This document shows positions 1 through 4,909 of a stretch of DNA of 8,609 nucleotides, piece by piece. The position numbers and the translations under genes were made by a program. Each line of letters opens with the position of its first letter. Position 1 is the stretch's first letter. The notes beneath the pieces were generated by a model that ran no database searches, was not told where the DNA came from, and saw only the letters and a program-made list of their open reading frames with translations. The DNA is taken from assembly GCA_019508105.1 (NCBI GenBank), contig JAEKMB010000106.1, forward strand, positions 1-8,609, read 5' to 3'. The stretch is from Alphaproteobacteria bacterium (lineage in GTDB: Bacteria; Pseudomonadota; Alphaproteobacteria; Micropepsales; Micropepsaceae).

Positions 1-17
1 GCATAATTTCGATCATT

Positions 18-38
18 CTATTCGAGAAAGTTGAATAG
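18..38. promoter_or_regulatory. Inverted repeat over the LysR gene start (possible operator)
   Basis: CTATTC (18-23) and GAATAG (33-38) are perfect reverse complements separated by 9 bases, and the right arm runs into the GTG start codon at 38. The core ATTC-N9-GAAT contains a T-N11-A arrangement, the loose consensus of LysR-family binding sites. LysR regulators commonly repress their own gene, so an autoregulatory operator is a reasonable inference. Upstream sequence is missing, so a promoter and a divergent target gene cannot be examined. Confidence 0.4.
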
Positions 39-931
39 TGGATCCGAAAGCCCCGACCCTCGACCAGATCGCCGTCTTTCTGGCGATTGTGGAGACCGGC
101 AGTTTTTCCGCCGCCGCCCGCAAGCTGGGGCGGGCGACCTCGGTGATCAGCTACGCCGTCGCCAATCTGGAAGCCCAACTGGGAGTCAGCCTGTTCGCCC
201 GCGCCGGCACCGCCCGGCCCAAGCTGACCGAGGCGGGGCGTGCCATCCTGGCGGACAGTCGGGGCCTCGCCATTGCCCTGGACGCGCTGCTGGCCAAGGC
301 GCGCGGCCTGACTTCGGGTCTGGAAGCGGAAGTCAGCCTTGTGGTGGATGTGATGTGGCCGGCCCGAAAGCTGGTCAAGGCGCTGGATGATTTCCGCAAG
401 AAATTTCCCACTGTCGGCCTGCGCCTCCGGGTGGAAGCCTTGGGCGCCGTGACACAAAGCGTGCTGGAAGGTGTGGCCGTGTTCGGCATCAGCGGCCCGC
501 TTGAACTGGGAAACGACCTCCTCAGCCGCGGGCCCGCAGGCTCGGTGAAGATGCTGGCGGTGGCGGCGCCCGATCACCCGCTGGCCCAGATCAAGGGGCC
601 GGTGAGCCCGACCATGGCCCGCGATCACATCCAGTTGGTGCTGACCGATCGCTCGCGCCTGACCGAGGGCCGCGACTTCGGCGTGATGGCAGTGAAAAGC
701 TGGCGGCTGGCCGATCTCGGTGCCAAGCATGCCTTGCTGCTGGCAGGGATGGGCTGGGGCAACATGCCTAAGCCGGTGGTGAATGATGACCTCAAGCGCG
801 GAAGGCTGGTGGAATTGCATATCGAGACACCCGGCGATCTGGTCTATACCTTCCACTCGGTTTATCGCAGCGACACCCCGCCGGGCCCTGCCGCCGCCTG
901 GCTGATGGAGCGGCTGGCGATGGGTGTGTGA
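38..931 (+). CDS. LysR-family transcriptional regulator
   Basis: This 297-aa protein has the typical length and layout of a LysR-type regulator. Residues about 8-67 form the N-terminal winged helix-turn-helix: LDQIAVFLAIVETGSFSAAA is followed by the recognition helix region (SVISYAVANLEAQLG) and the wing LFAR....KLTEAG. The rest, from about residue 95, fits the two-lobed periplasmic-binding-protein-like effector domain, so it should bind DNA as a tetramer in the cytoplasm and respond to a small molecule. The effector cannot be predicted. The start is GTG: no upstream in-frame start keeps the frame open, the next in-frame ATG lies deep in the protein, and GAGAAAG (24-30) is a plausible ribosome-binding site. 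LysR regulators often control a divergent neighbour, which here would lie outside the window. The downstream gene is more than 100 bp away and looks unrelated. Confidence 0.93.
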   Translation: MDPKAPTLDQIAVFLAIVETGSFSAAARKLGRATSVISYAVANLEAQLGVSLFARAGTARPKLTEAGRAILADSRGLAIALDALLAKARGLTSGLEAEVSLVVDVMWPARKLVKALDDFRKKFPTVGLRLRVEALGAVTQSVLEGVAVFGISGPLELGNDLLSRGPAGSVKMLAVAAPDHPLAQIKGPVSPTMARDHIQLVLTDRSRLTEGRDFGVMAVKSWRLADLGAKHALLLAGMGWGNMPKPVVNDDLKRGRLVELHIETPGDLVYTFHSVYRSDTPPGPAAAWLMERLAMGV

Positions 932-955
932 GCTTTCACAAAAGAAATGATTTTC

Positions 956-980
956 GGAACGAAGCGAGTGCTCGCGCATT
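956..980 (+). promoter_or_regulatory. EcfG-like (general stress sigma factor) promoter candidate
   Basis: GGAAC (956-960) is followed after 16 bases by CATT (977-980). The alphaproteobacterial EcfG family is known to recognise GGAAC-N16/17-CGTT, so the -35 is exact and the -10 differs at one base. The position would give a leader of roughly 45-50 nt before the H1-like gene. This is motif matching by eye and a chance hit is possible. Confidence 0.35.
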
Positions 981-1034
981 GGCGCGAAGGCGCGTAGAGT
1001 TTTTGCGTCACATCAACACCATGGAGTGAATGAC

Positions 1035-1433
1035 ATGGCTGCGAAGAAAAAGAAGGCAACCGCCAGAGCGGGGGCGTCCAAGAAAAGGAAAGCGGTGAAG
1101 GCCAAGAAGAAGGCGCCCGCCAGGAAAGCCAAGAAGACAGCGAAGAAGACCGCCAAGAAGTCTACGGCGAAGAAGGGCGTGAAGGTCGCTGCCCGCAAGG
1201 CCCCGGCCAGGAAGACCAAGAAGGCCACCGTCAATAAGAAGCAGATTGTGGGCGAGGGCGATTACGCCGCCTCCCGCAGCTTCCTCAAGGACCAGTCCAA
1301 CTTTGTCGAGAAGAACAGGGCTGACATTCCCGCCATGGGCAGGGACGCCGGTCAGGCCCTGGATGGCCCGCAAGGCGATGCCCTGCGCGACGCCGAAGCC
1401 ACGGCAGCGGGGCGCTCTCGCGATACTTTCTGA
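1035..1433 (+). CDS. Small basic protein with histone-H1-like lysine-rich tail and acidic C-terminal module
   Basis: The 132-aa product has two parts. Residues about 1-70 are almost entirely K, A, R, T and P, with AKKT/AKKS/APARK repeats like eukaryotic H1 C-terminal tails and bacterial H1-like proteins. This part should be disordered and bind nucleic acid. Residues about 73-132 start with GEGDYAASRSFLKDQSNFV and continue through ALDGPQGDALRDAE, a module that looks conserved but that I cannot assign a function. I chose the ATG at 1035 because GGAG (1023-1026) lies 8 bases before it; an in-frame GTG at 1026 would add three residues and overlap that site. A role in DNA compaction or protection under stress is inference, helped by the EcfG-like motif upstream. 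The gene ends in a strong terminator. Function is uncertain, but the reading frame is clearly real. Confidence 0.8.
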   Translation: MAAKKKKATARAGASKKRKAVKAKKKAPARKAKKTAKKTAKKSTAKKGVKVAARKAPARKTKKATVNKKQIVGEGDYAASRSFLKDQSNFVEKNRADIPAMGRDAGQALDGPQGDALRDAEATAAGRSRDTF

Positions 1434-1446
1434 CCATCTTGAAACG

Positions 1447-1484
1447 AAAAACGCCGCGGCTCTCACGGGCCGCGGCGTTCTTGT
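1447..1484. terminator. Bidirectional intrinsic terminator between convergent genes
   Basis: Perfect 11-bp arms AACGCCGCGGC (1450-1460) and GCCGCGGCGTT (1469-1479) enclose an 8-base loop. On the plus strand the stem ends in GTT followed by CTTGTTG, a modest U-rich tail. On the minus strand the stem runs into TTTTTCGTTTC, a better tail. It lies 16 bases past the H1-like stop and 17 bases past the msrB stop, so it fits termination of both converging transcripts. Confidence 0.85.
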
Positions 1485-1496
1485 TGTGGGTAAGCC

Positions 1497-1874
1497 CTAC
1501 TTGGTGGGCTTAAAATCTAGCGCGCAGCCGTTCGTGCAGTAACGCAGGCCGGTCGGTCCGGGGCCGTCATTGAAGACATGGCCCAGATGGCCGCCGCAAC
1601 GGGCGCAATTGAACTCGGTGCGCACCATGCCGTGGCTGGTATCGGTGGTGGTGGTTACCGCGCCGGGCTTGGTATCCCAGAAGCTGGGCCAGCCGGTGCC
1701 GCTGTCGAACTTGGTATGGGCGTCAAACAGTTCGGCGCCGCAGCCGGCGCATTCAAACTCGCCGGGGCGCTTTTCGTGATTGAGAGGGCTGGAACCGGGA
1801 CGCTCAGTGCCGCGCTCGCGCAGCACGCGGTGCTGTTCCGGGGTCAATTGGCGCTCTGTTTTGGTATCTGTCAT
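1497..1874 (-). CDS. msrB: Peptide-methionine (R)-S-oxide reductase MsrB
   Basis: The 125-aa protein is a single-domain MsrB, which reduces methionine-R-sulfoxide in free or protein form, normally with thioredoxin as the electron donor. Visible landmarks are two CxxC pairs (C42/C45 and C90/C93) that bind structural zinc, the GxGWPSF motif (residues 59-65), HLGHVFNDGP (96-105) and RYC with catalytic C113. Two deviations stand out. The position that often holds the resolving cysteine (GCGWPSF) is Thr60, and after the catalytic cysteine the sequence is TNGC rather than the common xNS, giving an extra Cys117. No signal peptide is present, so it is cytoplasmic. The ATG is preceded by AAGGA at good spacing. 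It is the last of four collinear minus-strand genes, 58 bp after the DUF3828-like gene, and ends at a strong terminator. Confidence 0.96.
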   Translation of the reverse strand: MTDTKTERQLTPEQHRVLRERGTERPGSSPLNHEKRPGEFECAGCGAELFDAHTKFDSGTGWPSFWDTKPGAVTTTTDTSHGMVRTEFNCARCGGHLGHVFNDGPGPTGLRYCTNGCALDFKPTK

Positions 1875-1932
1875 GGCGTTTTCCTTTCCCTTCCCAAATA
1901 GGCTGCAAAGGGCAAAAAGTTACCCCCCTCCC

Positions 1933-2484
1933 TCAAGGAAGTGCAGCGACCACCATGGCCAGCATGCTGCTGAGCCGGCCGGTATTGCCGAAGGCAAAGC
2001 CTGTATCATAGATCACATCGTCCACTTTCCAGCCCTGCGGCGTCGCCACCAAGAGCACCGTGTCGTTCCAGTTTGCGGGCTTTTCGGCCTTGCGGTTGGC
2101 CACGGGCGGGGGGGTATAGCTCAATGCCACCGGACAACGGGCGATGTTGGCGGTGACCTGGCAGGCCCCGACTTTCCAGGCGCTGGCGCCTTCAAACAGG
2201 GAGGAAAAAATATCGCCCTCCAGCATAGGGGGCACCGCGTTCTTCACCTTGGCGGTCAGGCGCGCCTGCGCGGCGGCGGCCTCCACCAGCTGCTTGTTCA
2301 GGCGGGGCGACAGGACCGGGGCATAACGCACCCGCGCGGTGGCATCGGGAATGCCGCCACGTTGCCCATGCAAGGGGCCATAGATGGCATAAAAAGCCTC
2401 CACCGCCGCTGCCGGATCGGACGCTGGCGCCTGGGCAGCCGCCGGGGCTGCAAGCACCAGGGCGATAAAGAGGACCGCTTTCAT
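1933..2484 (-). CDS. Exported small protein, DUF3828-like
   Basis: The 183-aa product begins with a signal peptide (MKAVLFIALVLAAPAAAQA, likely cut near residue 17-19 after an A-x-A site), so it is probably periplasmic. The mature part shows an early helix with AFYAIYGPL, a LSPRLNKQL segment, EGDIFSSLFEG near residue 90, and a closing segment VLLVATPQGWKVDDVIYD typical of small NTF2/cystatin-like folds. This order resembles the DUF3828 family, whose function is unknown. Two cysteines (108 and 117) could form a disulfide. The start codon overlaps the mscL stop as ATGA, which implies translational coupling with the channel gene. The family call is from memory of its pattern and is moderately sure; the reading frame is well supported. 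Confidence 0.75.
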   Translation of the reverse strand: MKAVLFIALVLAAPAAAQAPASDPAAAVEAFYAIYGPLHGQRGGIPDATARVRYAPVLSPRLNKQLVEAAAAQARLTAKVKNAVPPMLEGDIFSSLFEGASAWKVGACQVTANIARCPVALSYTPPPVANRKAEKPANWNDTVLLVATPQGWKVDDVIYDTGFAFGNTGRLSSMLAMVVAALP

Positions 2485-2906
2485 GCCCTTGATTTCAGGT
2501 TGTCGCGGATCTCGCGCAACAGCAGCACTTCTTCGGAGGGGGGCGGCGCGGCATCGGTATCTGGCGTGGGCGCCACCAGCTTGTTCAACTGGCGCAGCAG
2601 CATGAAGAGGGCAAAGGCGACGATCACGAAATTGATCACCGCATTGATGAACAAGCCGTAGTTGATAGTAACTGCCTTGGCCGCCTTGGCCGCGGCCAGG
2701 GTATCCAACGCATGATCGCCCTTGAGCACGATGAAGAAGTTGGCGAAATCCACGCCGCCCAGGGCCAGGCCGATCGGCGGCATGATGACGTCAGTGACCA
2801 GGGAATTGACGATGCCGGTGAAGGAGGCGCCGATGATCACGCCCACCGCCAGGTCCACGACATTGCCGCGCATGGCGAATTTCTTAAATTCGGTGATCAG
2901 GGACAT
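2481..2906 (-). CDS. mscL: Large-conductance mechanosensitive channel MscL
   Basis: The 141-aa product is a full-length MscL, the homopentameric inner-membrane channel that opens under high membrane tension to release solutes during hypo-osmotic shock. The N-terminus (MSLITEFKKFAMRGNVVDLA) nearly matches the E. coli protein. TM1 covers about residues 16-45 with the glycine/alanine-rich pore-lining face and ends in IMPPIG. A periplasmic loop follows, then TM2 (YGLFINAVINFVIVAFALFM). The C-terminus has a Pro-rich linker and the cytoplasmic helix EEVLLLREIRDNL. I chose the ATG at 2906, which has GGAG just upstream and matches the family N-terminus; a TTG at 2936 would add ten unconserved residues. 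Its stop overlaps the next gene by 4 nt. The 77-bp gap from the kinase gene could hold its own promoter. Confidence 0.97.
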   Translation of the reverse strand: MSLITEFKKFAMRGNVVDLAVGVIIGASFTGIVNSLVTDVIMPPIGLALGGVDFANFFIVLKGDHALDTLAAAKAAKAVTINYGLFINAVINFVIVAFALFMLLRQLNKLVAPTPDTDAAPPPSEEVLLLREIRDNLKSRA

Positions 2907-2983
2907 GCCGGCTCCGCCTGGGAAATACGCAGGCAAAGGCTAATCAAACCGGGGCCTGCCCGCAAATAGAGGGCTACAAACCG

Positions 2984-3673
2984 TCAGGCCAGCCTGGCGC
3001 CAGCCATGGCACTGGCCGGCAGGGAGAGGCGGAAAGTAAGGCCCAGCGGCATGGAAACGATCTGCAGATCGGCGCCGATTTCGGTGGCAAGGCTCCGCAT
3101 CACCTTGAACCCCATGCCGCCGCCGGTGGCATCAAATCCTTCCGGCAGACCTACCCCGTCATCGCTGATGGACAGCACCAGGCGGCCATCCTGCGACGGT
3201 GCACAATCCACCGTGAAGACCAACGGTACGCCCGCGGGATGGGCATGCTTCATCGCATTGATGAAGACTTCGCAGAGGATGAGGATAATGGGCTGGACCT
3301 GGCGCATCAGCACAATGCAGTCGCAGCCGCTATGGACCACCCGCACCGCCTGTTCGGGCGAGGAGAGTGCCGCCACCAGCGCATTGGTGACTTCGGCCAG
3401 ATGCGGCTTGAGGCTGACGGCGCCTTCCGATCCGCTATAGGACAGGAGGCGGTGAAGCTGGCTGATGGTATTGATCCGAGCCGCCACCCCATCCAGCAGT
3501 TGACGGACTTCGGCGTTGCCGAAGGTCTCGCGTCCCTTTTTCACCGAGCCGGCCTGCATGCGCACCATACTGACCAAGAGGGTCAGGCTGTTGGCGATGC
3601 GATGATTGGCTTCGGCGACGAGGTCGGGAGGCAGGGGTATGGCTTGTGGCTGGCGTGCGAGGAGTGCGTCCAT
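2984..3673 (-). CDS. HisKA_2-type sensor histidine kinase without a sensor domain
   Basis: The 229-aa product is a soluble kinase core. Its H-box (EANHRIANSLTLLVSMVRMQ, His24 the probable phospho-acceptor) matches the HisKA_2 dimerisation domain more than classical HisKA. The ATPase domain follows, with an N-box EVFINAMKHAHP (Asn139), a G1 box DDGVGLPEG (172-180) and a GGGMGFKVM G2 box (184-192). Only about 20 residues precede the H-box, so there is no PAS, GAF, membrane or other input domain. HisKA_2 kinases include those that feed the PhyR general stress pathway, but no response regulator is nearby and the partner is unknown. I prefer the ATG at 3673, with AAGG 7 bases upstream; a GTG at 3691 would add six residues and also has a purine-rich site. 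It is the first of the collinear kinase-mscL-DUF-msrB genes. Confidence 0.88.
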   Translation of the reverse strand: MDALLARQPQAIPLPPDLVAEANHRIANSLTLLVSMVRMQAGSVKKGRETFGNAEVRQLLDGVAARINTISQLHRLLSYSGSEGAVSLKPHLAEVTNALVAALSSPEQAVRVVHSGCDCIVLMRQVQPIILILCEVFINAMKHAHPAGVPLVFTVDCAPSQDGRLVLSISDDGVGLPEGFDATGGGMGFKVMRSLATEIGADLQIVSMPLGLTFRLSLPASAMAGARLA

Positions 3674-3723
3674 GGGGAGCCTTTCCCGCACACTCTACCC
3701 CCGCAGCGGCGGGGCGTAAAATG

Positions 3724-3737
3724 AATAATGCATTATT
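3724..3737. promoter_or_regulatory. Perfect 14-bp AT-rich palindrome in divergent intergenic region
   Basis: AATAATG (3724-3730) and CATTATT (3731-3737) form an uninterrupted palindrome, about 50 bp upstream of the kinase start. It is notably AT-rich against the GC-rich surroundings. On the minus strand TTGAAA (3742-3737) overlaps its edge and could be a -35 element. A dimeric regulator site, possibly for the adjacent RHH protein, is an inference. Confidence 0.45.
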
Positions 3738-3793
3738 TTCAATGGCTTAAGTGAGTAAGCGGCGGTCTTGGTGCAGACAGCATCCTTGCCGGC

Positions 3794-3820
3794 GGGAACT
3801 AACGGTTCCCAGAATGAGTT
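3794..3820 (+). promoter_or_regulatory. Inverted repeat GGGAAC-N5-GTTCCC overlapping an EcfG-like promoter candidate
   Basis: GGGAAC (3794-3799) and GTTCCC (3805-3810) are perfect 6-bp inverted arms around TAACG. GGAAC inside the left arm is followed after 17 bases by AGTT (3817-3820), close to the EcfG consensus GGAAC-N16/17-CGTT. It would start a leader of about 75 nt before the RHH gene. The overlap suggests either a regulated promoter or a coincidence of one sequence read two ways. Confidence 0.35.
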
Positions 3821-3902
3821 TGCTACCTGTTCGGGGCTTACTGCGCCTCTTACCCATAGTGAGTGGTTCGGTAACCCGTTGAAGGCAAAGGATTAGTAGA
3901 CC

Positions 3903-4136
3903 ATGAACGATTTGACGCGCGGGGAGCGTCTTCAGATCATGTTGACCGGCGAAGAGCTGGAAGCCTTGGACAATTGGCGCTCTGCCAAGCGCATGCCCAG
4001 CCGGGCCGCAGCCATTCGCGAGCTTTTGAAGCGCGGCCTCAACGCCGAAGGCTTCAATGTGGCGGATGGGGGCAGCCGCTCCCAGGATTTTGGCGTCACC
4101 GACCGGTCCAGCGCCGCGCAGCGCGACAGCGAGTAG
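3903..4136 (+). CDS. Small ribbon-helix-helix (CopG-like) DNA-binding protein
   Basis: The 77-aa protein has an N-terminal ribbon-helix-helix pattern. A short beta strand (RLQIML, 9-14) would pair across the dimer and contact the DNA major groove. Helix 1 follows (EELEALDNWRSAKR, 17-30), then a turn MPSRAAA, then helix 2 (AIRELLKRGL, 37-46). The tail from about residue 47 is polar and probably disordered. RHH proteins are dimeric repressors, often of their own gene, or antitoxins; no toxin-like gene adjoins it, so a stand-alone regulator is more likely. The ATG follows AAAGGA (3887-3892) with a rather long 10-base gap. The next gene, rpmI, starts about 150 bp downstream and probably has its own promoter. 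An open frame on the opposite strand is a shadow. Confidence 0.8.
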   Translation: MNDLTRGERLQIMLTGEELEALDNWRSAKRMPSRAAAIRELLKRGLNAEGFNVADGGSRSQDFGVTDRSSAAQRDSE

Positions 4137-4155
4137 GCGCATCCGGCCTGCGGGC

Positions 4156-4183
4156 TTGATTTTCTGCCCATATTCCTTTTAAA
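4156..4183 (+). promoter_or_regulatory. Possible sigma70-type promoter for rpmI operon
   Basis: TTGATT (4156-4161) and TTTAAA (4178-4183) are spaced by 16 bases and each matches four of six consensus positions. They lie in a locally AT-rich patch just after the RHH gene and would give a leader of roughly 95 nt that contains the palindrome at 4241-4263. Weak by sequence alone but well placed. Confidence 0.4.
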
Positions 4184-4240
4184 GGCGCGCTCTTTCGAGT
4201 GGCCCGGCCGGACATGCCGTGGCGGCTCCAAACGCGACCC

Positions 4241-4263
4241 GTCCCCGGGCTTGACCCGGGGAC
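4241..4263. repeat. Palindromic GC-rich repeat in the rpmI leader
   Basis: GTCCCCGGG (4241-4249) and CCCGGGGAC (4255-4263) are perfect 9-bp arms around CTTGA. The sequence resembles dispersed extragenic palindromes common in alphaproteobacterial genomes. It ends 11 bases before the AAGGAA ribosome-binding site of rpmI (4275-4280), so in the mRNA it would form a very stable stem beside the initiation region. Confidence 0.7.
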
Positions 4264-4285
4264 CCAGAACTTAAAAGGAAGCAAA

Positions 4286-4492
4286 ATGTCCAAGATGAAG
4301 ACCAAGTCGGGCGCCAAAAAGCGCTTCAAAATCACCAAGTCCGGCAAGATCAAGACCCACCAGGTCGGCAAGCGCCACCGGTTGATCAACAATTCGCCGG
4401 CCCGCACCCGCGACCTGCGCGGCATGGACGCCCTGTCCACGTCGGAAACACGGCGCGTCAAGCGCTGGATGCCGTATGGCGGAGGGATCTAA
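4286..4492 (+). CDS. rpmI: 50S ribosomal protein L35
   Basis: The 68-aa, highly basic product matches bacterial L35 (bL35, usually about 65 aa). It starts MSKMKTKSGAKKRFKITKSG, continues through HRLINNSPARTRDLRG and ends RWMPYGGGI. L35 is a structural protein of the large ribosomal subunit that contacts 23S rRNA. The ATG at 4286 follows AAGGAA at ideal spacing; upstream in-frame codons would run through the palindrome and add unconserved sequence. rplT begins 3 bases after its stop, so the two are co-translated neighbours. infC, which precedes rpmI in many bacteria, is not here. Confidence 0.97.
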   Translation: MSKMKTKSGAKKRFKITKSGKIKTHQVGKRHRLINNSPARTRDLRGMDALSTSETRRVKRWMPYGGGI

Positions 4493-4495
4493 ACC

Positions 4496-4846
4496 ATGAG
4501 CCGCACCCCCCGTTCCGTTCCGTCACGCGCCCGCCGCAACAAGGTCCTCAAGCAGGCCAAGGGCTTTGCCGGCCGTCGCAAGAACAACATCACCACGGCC
4601 AATGCCGCGGTCGATAAGTCGCTGCAGCACAACTATATCGGCCGCAAGGAGCGCAAGCGTAACTTCCGCGCCTTGTGGATCCAGCGCATCAACGCTGCCG
4701 TGCGCGAGCATGGCCTCACCTATAGCCGATTTATCGCCGGGCTCGCCGGTGCCGGAATCGTGGTGGACCGCAAGGTCCTGTCCGATCTGGCGATCCACGA
4801 GCCCGCCGCGTTCAAGGCTCTGGTGGATCAGGCGACGAAAGCCTAA
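4496..4846 (+). CDS. rplT: 50S ribosomal protein L20
   Basis: The 116-aa product is a full-length L20 (bL20), needed for early assembly of the 50S subunit. The long basic N-terminal extension ([20 protein letters not shown]) binds 23S rRNA, and the globular C-terminal part carries the highly conserved [20 protein letters not shown] (about residues 58-77) and [17 protein letters not shown]. The first residues (SRTPRSVPS) differ from the more usual ARVKRGV start, though the basic character is kept. GGAGG (4481-4485), inside the end of rpmI, is its ribosome-binding site. In E. coli and Bacillus L20 represses its own operon by binding the mRNA leader; whether that happens here cannot be read from the sequence. 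Confidence 0.97.
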   Translation: MSRTPRSVPSRARRNKVLKQAKGFAGRRKNNITTANAAVDKSLQHNYIGRKERKRNFRALWIQRINAAVREHGLTYSRFIAGLAGAGIVVDRKVLSDLAIHEPAAFKALVDQATKA

Positions 4847-4865
4847 GCAGACTTCACCGGAGATT

Positions 4866-4887
4866 CGGCGGGCGCTCGCGCTCGCCG
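4866..4887 (+). other. Hairpin between rplT and pheS
   Basis: CGGCGGGCG (4866-4874) pairs with CGCTCGCCG (4879-4887) around a CTCG tetraloop, nine pairs including one G-U. No T-tract follows, so it is not a classical terminator. It sits 13 bases before the GGAG ribosome-binding site of pheS and could protect or process the mRNA, or set relative expression of ribosomal proteins and synthetase. No Phe-rich leader peptide is present, which argues against E. coli pheM-type attenuation. Confidence 0.45.
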
Positions 4888-4909
4888 GTCGTTCCCACCC
4901 GGAGTTTGC

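Noticed and set aside
1035..1240. Lys-codon tandem pattern as a DNA repeat array
   Set aside because: The repetition follows the protein-level AKK/APARK pattern with varied codons, so it reflects the protein composition rather than a tandem DNA repeat or CRISPR.
1780..2661. Plus-strand open frame of 293 codons across msrB, the DUF3828-like gene and mscL
   Set aside because: It crosses three minus-strand genes with strong protein evidence; its translation has no recognisable domain.
2907..2936. Ten-residue N-terminal extension of MscL from a TTG
   Set aside because: The family N-terminus matches from the ATG at 2906, which also has its own GGAG site.
3903..4136. RHH protein as antitoxin of a toxin-antitoxin pair
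   Set aside because: No toxin-sized frame adjoins or overlaps it on the same strand; the next gene is rpmI.
3747..4142. Open frame of 131 codons antisense to the RHH gene and its leader
   Set aside because: The plus-strand RHH frame has a clear fold pattern and ribosome-binding site, while this one has neither and spans the intergenic dyads.
4199..4285. N-terminal extension of L35 from an upstream in-frame GTG
   Set aside because: The extension would translate the palindromic repeat and the ribosome-binding site, and L35 homologues start at the MSKMKTKSG position.
4847..4909. pheM-type attenuator with a Phe-rich leader peptide before pheS
   Set aside because: There is no short open frame with clustered Phe codons and no T-tract after the hairpin.
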